DNA of 64,000 nt from Desmodesmus armatus (Eukaryota > Chlorophyta > Chlorophyceae > Sphaeropleales > Scenedesmaceae), in NCBI GenBank assembly GCA_007449985.2, contig VIIQ02000020.1:1-64000 (forward strand), in the 5' to 3' direction. Below, one piece after another: positions 30,201 through 39,698 of the stretch. Position numbers and translations under genes: made by a program. How positions within the stretch are numbered: position 1 is the stretch's first letter; each line of letters starts with the position of its first letter. Below the pieces are notes generated by a model, which was given only the letters and a program-made list of their open reading frames with translations, was not told the DNA's origin and did not search any database.

Positions 30201-32306
30201 ATGCAGCAGGTGCACCAGCTGGCACAGGCTCTTGCTAATCCCATGGCCGCATTGCAGCAGCAGCAGCAGCAGGGACAGCCAGGGATGGGGCCGCTGTTGG
30301 CAGCGCTGCAGGCGGCGATGCAGGCGATCCCACAGCAGCAGCAGCAGCAGCAGCAGCCACCACTGCAGCAAGGTGACCTCTGGCAGCTAATGATGCAACC
30401 ACTGCAGCAGCAGCTAGCCGCTGCTGGTCAGCTTGCAGGGGTCATGCCAGCGCTGCAGGGGATGCAGCAGCAGCAGCCACAGGCAGCGCATCTGGACCTT
30501 GCGCAGGGGTTGGTGCAGGCACTTCAGGGCGCCTTCCCACAGCACCAGAATGTAGAGCAAGTGGCAGCTGACGTCTTGGCAGCTGCTGGTGCTGTAATGG
30601 GGCCTGGCGGTGGCGGTGGAGTGAACGGCCCAGGTGGAGTAATGCAGCTGGCAGCACCGCGGGCGCCAACAAGCAGAGTCCTGGAGCCACACTTGCACTT
30701 CCTGGCAAGGCTGAAGGGGTTAGGTGGGTGTCGTAAAAGGGGGCTTGCCTGCTGCTGCTTGCTGCTGCCTGCTGGCGCGAGCGCCTGCTGCTGCTGCCGC
30801 TGAAATGGCTTCTTGTTGTGCTCAGTGTGCCTGTGCTCGTCCAGTGTGTCCGTGGTATGCTCATGCTACAAACCTCACCATCCCGCCTGTCTAATCCTGC
30901 TCTCGTGCCACAGGCCCCCCTCCTCCCGTTTTCTTGGGCTGCCTGCGCAGCAGCGGCCCTTGCCTGATGCACCTCAGCAGTCAACGACCTAGACCAACTG
31001 CCCCAACAGCTCCTGCCCTGTGTTGCCCACATCCCCTCCTCCCTTTACTCATCCCTCCTGTACCCTTAATTTTGCCATTGCAGTCTCCCTAAACTTGGGC
31101 TGCCTGCGCACCAGCGGCCCCTGCCTGATGCACCTGCACCGCAGTCAACAACCTCAATTAACTGCACCAACAGCTCCTGTCCTGTGTCCCCCCCCCCCCC
31201 CACTCCCACCCACAGTCTCCCTGAATCTCGGCTGCCTGCGCACCAGCGGTCCCTGCCTGATGCACCTGAATTTTTAAAAACCTCAACTGACTGCCCCCTG
31301 TCGTGGATTGCTCACCCCTCCCCTCCTTCTCTCGTCCCTCCTCTACCTTTGTCCCACCCTCCCTTGCAGTCTCCTTAAACCTGGCTGCCTGCGCACCAGC
31401 GGCCCCTGCCTGATGCACCTCAGCAGCCTCAGCAGCCTGCAGACTCTGCTGCTCTCAGGCAGCATCAGCCTCACACCCTCATCCCTAGAGCTGCTGCAGA
31501 AGCTGCGGCTGCCGTCTGTGCGGCACCTCAGCATCACTGGCTGCATCATAGATGACTCACAGGGCTGCCCGCCACGCCCTACTAACCAGCAGCTACAGGC
31601 ACGTTTGGAGCAGAAGTATGGCGAAAAGAGTGACGGCAGCAGCAGCGGCAGTAGGGATGTGCAGATGAGGGCGTGGTATGTGTGGCATCGGGACCAGCTG
31701 CACATAATGGATCGGCTGGTGCCGGTTCTGTGTGCAGCATTCCCGGGTGTTGAGCTCCTGAAGCTGGGCAGCTGCAGCAAGCTCAGTATCGTCGGCCTGG
31801 CGGGGCTACTGCAGCAGCTGCCGAATCTGCAGCGGCTGTGGCTGGTCGGGCCTACAGGTAGGGTCAACACAGAGGGGGTCAGCCCTGTGCCGGTCAACTT
31901 CGTCCCGACGAAGCCTCAGAAGCAGCGGGGGAGAGGCCGGGGGTTGGGGCAGCGTGCTGAGCAGCAGCAGCAGCAGGTGGTGGGGTATGTACTGCCGTAC
32001 GACCCCCGTGTGGCTGATATCGGCCCTGACCCGCCTCCAGGGTGGCAGTCGGTACCTCAGAGCGGTGAGGAGCTGGCGTGGTTTGTGGAGCATGGGGTGG
32101 TGGTTGAGCCAGAAGCCTACAGCACAGGAGCTTCTGGTAGCACTGGACCGCATGCGGCTGGATCAGCAGCAGCTGTGCCGGCGGGGGCTGTGTCGCTGCC
32201 GTGCCGTGCTGTGAGCAGTTTGAAGTTTGTTCATATTGGCAGCAGTGGGAGCGGGTGTGTTGAGTATGCTTTTGTGCGCTACCTGGGCAGGATGGTTCGA
32301 TGCTAG
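25273..32306 (+). CDS. F-box / leucine-rich-repeat protein, multi-exon, possibly disrupted
   Basis: ATG at 25273 opens an exon whose residues about 12-45 (LPLDVFQHVLLLLDDTDIAR, MRLACWSFRQAV) look like an F-box, the SKP1-binding motif of SCF ubiquitin ligases. LRR-like exons follow: LRSLNLDACKLTKSDL (25708), THLDIGTLK (to 26060), LVSLKVLANPF (26430), LQELHLCHI (27298-27554) and LTKLVMPDVDVNGTG (27892-27993). Later ones are LQHLELDATCL (about 28570-28825), LTGLHSLTLQNM (29258-29345), an acidic exon (29890-30050), a Gln-rich exon (30200-30722) and a long last exon (31370-32306) with LPNLQRLWLVG. An in-frame TAG at 25678-25680 interrupts exon 1, with LRR coding continuing in the same frame after it. 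One base is missing from a C run at 26926-26930. The gene could be a pseudogene or carry sequence errors. Confidence 0.6.
27105..27215 (-). repeat. dispersed repeat family 2, copy b
   Basis: Read on the minus strand it gives CCCATGAGCCCCTGGCTCC, TTGTGGGTTGC and a TGTAACTGTGATTGTAACTG tail. It lies in an F-box/LRR intron and faces the opposite way from copies a and c. Confidence 0.45.
27247..27280 (+). repeat. poly-C tract
   Basis: More than 30 nearly uninterrupted C residues precede the acceptor of the LRR exon at 27298. Confidence 0.85.
27925..28140 (+). repeat. duplicated exon end in the F-box/LRR gene
   Basis: The segment encoding CTGACCAAGCTAGTCATGCC onward to the donor (…GGACAG/GTGAG) at about 27950-27995 recurs at about 28092-28137 in the following intron with its donor. 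It is the same exon-edge pattern as in the helicase gene. Confidence 0.75.
28415..28515 (+). repeat. AT-rich island with short direct duplication
   Basis: AAAAATTGATATTTCTGAA occurs twice about 40 bp apart in a strongly AT-rich intron stretch, unlike the GC-rich surroundings. It may be a remnant of an inserted element; no ends were identified. Confidence 0.4.
30905..31430 (+). repeat. four copies of an exon start in the F-box/LRR gene
   Basis: Sequence for GCLRTSGPCLMHL, preceded by a GCAG acceptor in most copies, is found at about 30930-30985, 31080-31135, 31215-31270 and 31372-31425. Only the last continues into a long exon. The others are followed by C/T-rich intron. Confidence 0.8.
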
Positions 32307-33074
32307 GTACTGGCAGTGAGTGCATCACGCTTTTTGTGGTGTGGTTCGTGGTGGATCGCCTGTGTGAGTGCTGGTGTGTCCTTGCAAATGCAATGTTCGA
32401 GGTGGTAATGTTTGTATTCCAATTCAGCAGCTCCATATTGCTGCATCAAGCTTGTCCCACAAAGCGCATTGTATGGGGGTTGGTAGTTCGACAGCCCTAG
32501 CATCTGCTGTGGAGGCAGGGCAACACCATGTCAGGCGCAAGCTTGCTAGCGGTTCACACCTCCCTCAGGCACCTTGAGAAATATCACAGAAGAGGGCCCT
32601 GTCAGGCTGGCACTGAGTTTCAGGATTTTTTTTGGGTTTTACCAGGGAGGTTTTAGGATTGCCTGGATCATGCTGAGTGTGCCAGAGCAGTGTTGCGAAC
32701 ACCCCTCAATGACAGCCAAACATAGTGTCACAAATAAGATGCAGCAGTTGGCAGCCCCGGGCTGGAGTCCAGCACCATAGTTCATGGGTAGCTGTTGCGG
32801 GGTAAAACAGACGTACTGGATGCCATGGGGGTGGCTAATCCTTTCACATCCCACTTGAGGTTGTGGGTCGATTTCCTCAAGCCCTCAAACACACCAGCAA
32901 GCATGCTACAGTCATGGGAGCAGGAGTCACACCAGATGGCACTCAAGGGTAATTATACATACCACATCCTTGCTTCAAGCACCAATCCTGACTTGCTGCA
33001 AGTGCATGATGCCCGCAACAGTTGCCGCCCTCACAGAGCAGAGGGCTACTGCCATGCAGAATTATCATAGCTAC

Positions 33075-33134
33075 ATAGCTACAGGTGTAACATTCACATC
33101 ATTGATTATTAATGATTGTTACACCTGTAGCTAT
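33075..33134. terminator. hairpin with poly(A)-like signals on both strands between convergent genes
   Basis: Arms of 18 bp (ATAGCTACAGGTGTAACA and its complement) flank 24 nt that contain a smaller inverted repeat (ATCATT...AATGAT). TGTAA, the usual green-algal poly(A) signal, occurs in both arms, one per strand. The F-box gene (stop 32306) and the tyrosinase gene (stop 33668) converge on it. A role as a two-way 3'-end element is inference; it may instead be a small foldback element. Confidence 0.35.
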
Positions 33135-33164
33135 TGTGGCCCAGCTAGGCTGGACCAAACTTTT

Positions 33165-33520
33165 GAGTTTGCATGCTTACTGAGGGTTCATGCTCACAAG
33201 TATGGTCAACGCGCAAACTCCCCCTTCAGCAAGTTGCTGATGTGCAAGCACATGGCTATCCATTGTAGTGGCCTGGTGGCATGGTCAATGTGTTCACAGC
33301 TACACTGTTTCAGCAGCAAATGACCACATGGGATGTCAACATTTGCAGCCATAGGTCCCGTTTGCATGCTTAATGAGGCTTCATGCACACTTAACTAGGG
33401 TTGATGCCTAGGCCCCCAACCCGCCACCTTGCTGGTATGCACACAGCTATGCCATGGTGGTGACCTGATGGCATGGTCAATGTGTCACAGCTGCTCTGTT
33501 TCAGCAGCTGCTGCCATGGC
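33165..33520. repeat. two imperfect direct repeats, period about 189 bp
   Basis: TTTGCATGCTTA.TGAGG.TTC is at about 33169 and 33360. A longer block with GGCATGGTCAATGTG..CACAGC is at about 33270 and 33470. No gene is seen here; it is 3' flank of the tyrosinase gene. Confidence 0.6.
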
Positions 33521-33667
33521 GCCAGTATGTCAATCAATGGCGCCAGTACATGATGCCCACAAGGCTAACCATCAATTATTGAGCGGCATCCGCCATTGCT
33601 GGGTGGCCCAAGTCACACTATATTGCCTGAATGATGATGCCACAACAGTAGGGTGCAAGTGCACACT

Positions 33668-36600
33668 CTAGGCAACAGGAGCATCACCCACAACCATGGA
33701 CAACACCTCCTGACCTGCTCCAAATGCAAGTGGGTGCCCAAAAGCCTGAGCCTCTGTCAAGTCAGCATCAGTCACAGCTCGGACTTCAGCAACAGTACGG
33801 GTTACCGGCACAGACCAGCTGATGACGGCCTTGCCAAAGTTGTAGTGCTCAGAAACATCATCACCATTTGCCGTGACAGCCACAATCTGAAGGTCTGATA
33901 AGTGCAAAGGAGCCTCGGCAGGGCCGCGGGTGTAGATCTCTGGATAGTTGGGAGGCACATCGGGGCTGATGTTCGCCTCTTTGAGACAATGGGTGAGGTC
34001 AATTGCACGGGAAATGGTCTTTTCACCCATCTCAGAATGCACATGGACGTGTTGGTTGAAGCCTGCTATGCTGCCACAATAGCCGGGCCTCATGCGGAGT
34101 TCGTTGAGGTCGCCCACTTTGTCTTGGACAAAGTCTGTTTTGGCTTGTGTCATGTTGGTGAGTCTCAAATATACCATCAGGTGCACAGCACCGTGCATGT
34201 GGTGTTGATCCATGTCAAAGAAACGGACTGCCCACGTGTAACCAGTGTAGTTACCCGTCCATTGCTGGATTGCCGCACGAACGGCAGCTTTGCTTGCAGG
34301 GGAGCCAATCCTTGAAAGTGCAACCTCTGCATTGACCGTGGAGAGGCGAGCATCACCGCGGTTGCGCCCGCCCCTACCTCTTACACTGTCACTGCCACGA
34401 TTGTTGCCATTGTTATTGCGTCCGCCAGTGTTGCCACCAATGGGGCGGCCGGGGCTGTAGTAGTAACCGTAGCTTGCAATCTCTGCTGCATCACCCTCGA
34501 GATTTTGGAAAGGAGAATAGCTACCTGTGGAGGACATCATAGACGAAACACAACAAAATGCCATTCAGCTGGCAATCAATTTTTAAAGCTTGGTGCTGAT
34601 TCACCGGCAATGTGTTATTGCCCATTCAAAGAGCAGCAAGCAACAATGCTCAGAGGCCATTTGCTTCATGCAATAATTCTGTGGGCCTGCAAACCCGAAG
34701 ATGTGCTCAACCCATCATGTGGTGAGCATGGCAGCTCTACGAGTTTGCTGCTGGTAGTAATAATTTCACATGTTTTTAAATCATGAGCCACACTTACTCA
34801 TGGCCAATAGTTTTCTTTTTTCTTTTCTTTTTGAGAGGAACACACTTACTTGCACCCATCCACTGGCCACCGTTGTTCTGAAACAGCCACAACACTCGGT
34901 CAATCATGCAGTGGTGCAGCCAGAAAAGGGGATCAAAACCTGCATACACTACAGTGCTGGTATACAAAAGTCACAACAGCATTGGCAACAACAAACAGTC
35001 ATTGTCAGTCGGGTTTTCATCATAATGGATGAGGGAGTCATGCTGCGGCAGTCATGCTTGGTCTCGCTGTATCACCTGCCATGGGGGACCTGTAAACATG
35101 AAACCGCCCCTGTAATGCCATTGCCATGCATCCAAAACTGCATAGCATGTAAAGCTCATTTGCTCAACAATTGGCAATGCCACAATGTGTTGTGTAGCTC
35201 CACCAGCCAATCCGAACCCCAAGTGCTCTGAACTCCATTCTTACTGCTATTGAGACGTGCTGCAAGGCCACAAAGCACTACCCACATCCCCAAATGGCTC
35301 AAGCAGTGATGCTTACGCCATCTCGCCCTGAGTGCCGCCCAATACATTGTGGACTTCGTTGTGGGTGCTCTCCAAGTTGCCGGTGCAGCCAACGCCTGTC
35401 AAGTATGTGCACCTCCAAGTGTTGCTCCGAAGCAAGGAGGCCATCTCCATGCCAAACCGTTGAGCACTCTGGCTCATTGTTTGAGCCCAATTCCTGCCAC
35501 GGATGATCCTCCTACCAGCTACGCGACCATCACCTGCATAAGCCTGCGGCAAGAAGGTGAATGGAGGGGGATGCGTGGTTGGGGAGAAGATGCTGCAAGG
35601 GGGTTGGAATGGTAGAAAAAGACGAAGAACCTGTACCTACGCCCTTGGGTAAGGACATGTCAAGATATGAACACTATAAATATAATAAACCCAAGCATTT
35701 TCCCTTGCAGTCCCATTTGCTTGAGCTCAGCTTGGATGTGATTGCTCAAGTCCTAGGCTCAAGCTTGTTTTCATCTTTGTACCAGCATTGAGACGACCAT
35801 TTGTTGCAGCCCTTGTCACAGAGTGTCAAGTGGGATGTGGTGAGGGCAGGTGAAAGGAGTGTTGGTGGGTGGGATGTGTGTGCGGTGGCGGTGGTGGGAA
35901 GGGCTCTTAGAGGCTTATTACACTGAGCCCGGTATACCGGCCGGTATACCGGTCTGAGGGGTGTGTCACATTACACTGGGCATGACAGTCCCCACAAACA
36001 ACTGTTAAATGTCACGTTAGTGGGTGATGATAACGTCTGTATATTATTGTTTCTAGAATTGCTTGTTTATTCAGCCCAAACAGCAAGTTGGGGCGTACTA
36101 CTGCTTTGATCAACACTGGAGTGCTGCAGGTGCACCAGCCCACCGTATGGCCACGAACAGTGCAGCAACACATCACGTGGTATAATAGTAACTGTATTTA
36201 CGTTTCTTTATGAACGTCGGGGCTGTCTGCAGCTCCCAAGTGGACACACTGTGTGGATCATGATCCCAATGCGGCAGCAGCAGCGTACACAGGCGTCCGT
36301 ATTGGCTGAGGCGCTGTGAATATAATATAAATGTTACATATATGCCCCTCGAACACTTGCGGGTCATTACGGAGGGGGTCAAGTTTTTGTACCCCCCCCC
36401 CCCCGGGGGAGGGGGGTATACCGGCTGGCAGCAGCCGATCCGGTATACCCCCTTCCAGGCGTCCAATTGGAGCCGGATAAAGCTTAAACTAATTATTTTT
36501 TGATTGAATAACAACAATAAACGCTCAAAACGGCTTCGTATCGCCATGCTGAGATTTCGGTATTAAAACCCGGTATACCGGCCGGTATACCGGGCCCCGT

Positions 36601-39085
36601 GTAATAAGCCTCTCACCACTGTGCTCGCTTTTGACTGTGGCAAGCTGGAGTGATTTAGCAGAGCAATGCTTAAAGAACGATCCAATAGGACTTGCATCCT
36701 CAGAAGGAGCAGGGCAATGTCATCTCAACCACCCAAATTGCCTTTCTTGCAGCCACACCTTTCTTCACTTCATAGACACCCTGCCAGAGTGATGATCACA
36801 GTACAGTACAGCACAGTTGTTGGGGACAAGCCCAACCTCAGCCAGCAAGCCTAGGGCTCATGAGGCAATTGCATCAACCGTGCGTACCCCAGTCTATCAG
36901 GTCGGTTTCGTGGGCGATCGAGATCACCCACCGAGCCTGCCGCCAATGCCAGTCGCAGTTTATGTCTTCTAGTCATGCCTATGACTAACCGTGAACCTGG
37001 CAGAGCTACACTGGCCGCACAATTCCGCCATGCCACCACATGGCACCCTTGCGGGGATTGCACTCAAGCAGAAGCTGTATTCCCTTACTGTGTACTGGTA
37101 GAGGCCGAATGGGTTGCGAATGGTGGTAGGCATGCCATTCTGCCAGTCCAGTACCGTCAGAGCCCTTGCTGTCAAGATGCCGGGGACACGGGGGTTGGTC
37201 CAGTCCCAATAAGGAAGACGGATGGTCTCGGCCAGAGATGTGTACTGAGAACGCAAGTCAGAATCCTCAAACATGGAAGCCGCGGTCCTGGCTGCCTGTA
37301 TCAGTGCCAACTCAAACTGACGTAAATAGGCACGGTGCCAGGGGCCAAAGCCTGGGACCTGATGACGACAGAAGCCTCTGCAGGGCCAGGTAGCATGGAC
37401 ATTGGCAGAAGTAAGATTGGTCAGCATGGCAACTGTCTCATAGCCACAACACTGTGTTGCTGGGTGGGAAGACTCTTCCCACCAGAACGGTTCTGAGCTT
37501 GGTAGCAACCGCCAGTTTGTTCAGCGAGGATGAGGTGCAAGATTGATGAAGGTGCTTTGCATGCATGTTGGCCTGCGTGTTGCTGTAGGTGGGACCTATG
37601 GCAAGCACAAGCCGTGCCTTGCAGTGTCGAGCTAACAATGCTACCAACTAATTAGGTTGAACACATTCAAAGACCACGCGACACATGCTACTCACGAGGC
37701 AGGAGGATCAACTCCGTTGTAGGCCCAGCTTTTGCCATGGACACTGGCCAGCTGCCAATAGGAAAAGGTGGAGTTGGTCATAGGCGAGGTTGTCAGTTGC
37801 TGCCATGCTAACAACATCATGACCTTGGTGCAGCAAAACATGCAACAAACAGTGTCAGAAGGGCAATAAACTGTGTTGCTGTACATGATACAACTGCTTG
37901 TCTTGAAGCCAATGTTGTTGTTGTTGTTGTTACACCTGTGGCAACGTCTTGGAAAAAAGTTAAACATGCACTGAGATAATTACTGAGGTGCTTGTATATG
38001 GCTACACCGTGCTGCAATGCTTTACACTCAGATTCAACCTTGTTCACCGTGTTGTTGTTGTGCCAGCAGTTGACTGATTCTTTGTTGACATTTGCCCCTG
38101 TTTCCTTGTTCATCTGATGCTTACACCAATATGTTTTGGCTAATGAAGTTGAGGAGGCAGTGTGAATGTGTACTTGTCTTGCTTGCATTTTGCACAGCCT
38201 TGCTGCACTCTTACTTGTTGTACACGCTCACACTGGACAGTAAGAGCCTGTCACTGAGTCATGCTTGCCATGTTCATGTGCGCTTCACAAGGCCGCATCT
38301 TTACATGCGCGATGCCTTGCACATGCTTGCATGTCTGTTAACTCTGTGTGTATCGCAGGTACTTGCTGAAAAAGGCAGGTCATAGGTGGCGCCTTATTAC
38401 TTTTGGGGGGATAATGGATTGGTGTCCCCGGTTGCCACTGGTCGGCAGCTTATGGTCTGGATTGACAGGCCCCAGTGTAACACAAATCATCATCAACACT
38501 CAGTACAGGACCAGCTGGGGCTGTGTTTCAGGCAGGCATGATGCCATGCTGAAGGGGCATGCAGCACGAATTGAAACATGCTGCAGAACAATTGCCACTG
38601 TTTGCATGCTAGTTATTTCCTCACCCTGTATGGCTCTGTCTCATCCATAGCATCGAGCTCTGATAGATCCAATCGTGGGTAAACATCTGAAAACGTTAAG
38701 TTGACAGGCAGGAGCAAACACAAAAGACAGCTTGGCTAACAAAGAGTAGTAGTGGGGGCAGATGCCTCCTTATTAACAAGTTATAACTCGTTGCGGCAAC
38801 ACACAAGCCATGAAACATTGTAGCCAAGGCTGATGGACCCAAAGTAGGATCCTGACAACATACGCATGCTGGAATCCCCCCGCGTTGGCTTGTCCCTACA
38901 TGTTACATGCACACATGCTATTGGCAGAGCCTTGGTGTGATTGTCTTCACCGTGTGCCGTTCACCTGGATTGTTGGTCTGCTGCATGAGCTTTCTATCTG
39001 AGGTCAAAAGAATGTTATCTTCCGCAAATGCCGTTGCTACACACGAAGCCAGCAGCAGCAGCACCAGCATCACCATTGCTGTCAT
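33668..39085 (-). CDS. secreted tyrosinase / polyphenol oxidase (type-3 copper enzyme)
   Basis: Exon 1 (38965-39085) encodes a signal peptide (MTAMVMLVLLLLASCVATAF). Phase-consistent exons follow: 38625-38686; 37696-37823 (HA1 in SVHGKSW; acceptor uncertain); 37089-37377 (HA2 and HA3 in GFCRHQVPGFGPWHRAYL, then LPYWDWTNPR); 35317-35543 (HB1, HB2 in STHNEVHNVLGG); a 14-nt microexon 35076-35089; 34850-34939 (HB3 in FDPLFWLHHCMIDR); and 33668-34524. All six copper ligands of a CuA/CuB site are present. The Cys-x-His before HA2 matches the thioether Cys of molluscan haemocyanin and fungal tyrosinase. The family oxidises phenols with O2. The protein is about 590 aa. The 285-codon last exon is His/Met-rich in places (QHHMHGAVHLM, HVHVHSEM). 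It is divergent from the Cys-Met gene at 39699. One more small exon may lie between 37824 and 38624. Confidence 0.85.
35076..35089 (-). CDS. 14-nt microexon of the tyrosinase gene
   Basis: The flanking exons end in phase 2 (…GEM+GC) and resume needing one base before GTTTTGATCCC. A 14-nt segment with a TTTACAG acceptor and GTGATA donor fits exactly and gives GEMASPMAGFDPLFWLHH, the expected spacing between HB2 and HB3. Without it the frame is lost. Confidence 0.7.
35909..36613. mobile_element. non-autonomous DNA transposon / MITE-like element, 705 bp
   Basis: Terminal inverted repeats of about 47 bp begin AGAGGCTTATTACAC and contain CCCGGTATACCGGCCGGTAT followed by ACCGG; they differ at about three positions. 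The GGTATACCGGCCGGTATACC core is itself palindromic, and further copies of GGTATACC occur inside near 36415 and 36440. The interior is AT-rich with no transposase. It lies in a tyrosinase intron. No clear target-site duplication was found, so the superfamily is undecided. Confidence 0.65.
36799..36950 (+). repeat. dispersed repeat family 1, copy b (SINE-like candidate)
   Basis: Same order of blocks as at 8232-8410, again preceded by a CAGTACAGTACAG array, with GGGCGATCGAGATCACC resembling a pol III B box. It lies in a tyrosinase intron on the plus strand. Confidence 0.5.
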
Positions 39086-39309
39086 TCTGGTAGTCACTGA
39101 CTGGCACTGAATGATCGCTCAAACTATGAAACCATTCACTAATTACTTTGATTGATTGATGACTTTTTGGTTCTTACGAGGAAAGTAGTTGTGTCACGTA
39201 GAACGTCCATGAATGCGCACCAGTAATAAACTGGTCAAATAAATGTGTAGGGAACAAAAAGCATAAATGTAAGTGCTTTTGTTGTCGGTTGAAGGATGCG
39301 ATCGCTCTG

Positions 39310-39401
39310 GTACTTCTGGTACTCATGCGTAGCCGCACAAGCTTTCCAGGGCAATGTACTGCTGTACGCGCGCGGCTTAAGCCGCGCGCGTACAGCAGTA
39401 C
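39310..39401. promoter_or_regulatory. cluster of six GTAC cores (candidate copper-response elements)
   Basis: GTAC occurs at 39310, 39319, 39356, 39364, 39390 and 39398. Spacings within the pairs are 8-9 bp. GTAC is the essential core of the Chlamydomonas copper-response element bound by the SBP-domain regulator CRR1. The expected chance number in 92 bp is well under one. GTAC also occurs in simple CAGTACTG arrays elsewhere in the window, so the core alone is not proof. Confidence 0.5.
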
Positions 39402-39414
39402 ATTGCCCTGGAAA
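39343..39414. repeat. perfect 72-bp palindrome without spacer
   Basis: The 36-bp arms starting TTTCCAGGGCAATGTACTGC and meeting at GGCTTAAGCC are exact reverse complements. The match stops abruptly on both sides, which argues against a fold-back library artefact running on into flanking DNA. It could extrude a cruciform or bind a dimeric regulator. Confidence 0.95.
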
Positions 39415-39698
39415 CTTACGTGTTTCACGTAATCCACGTATTTACAAGGAATTACCCCCACAACTTTATCCACAAAACTTCAGACCGCACCAACACACCG
39501 TATCCCTGCTAGTGGAGAATAGGGTTGGTATCCGCCTAATTTACGTATTCACATATTCTATGTAACTTATTCAATACGTGCACTACGTGAGCCTCGTTGA
39601 CTGCAACCTGTCTTGAAAACAGAAAAAAAAACGTTCTGGTCTTTCGCATATGACGAGGTGAATTGACTGCGCTGCGCAGACCACACGGAACCAATAAC

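Larger units (their letters stand above)
39086..39698. promoter_or_regulatory. divergent promoter between tyrosinase and Cys-Met copper protein genes
   Basis: The 613 bp between the two start codons is AT-richer than the flanking genes. It holds a 72-bp palindrome (39343-39414), two further GTAC cores just left of it, and several ACGT cores (39417-39445, 39541-39590) that could be bZIP sites. Nothing else coding is seen. Confidence 0.6.
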
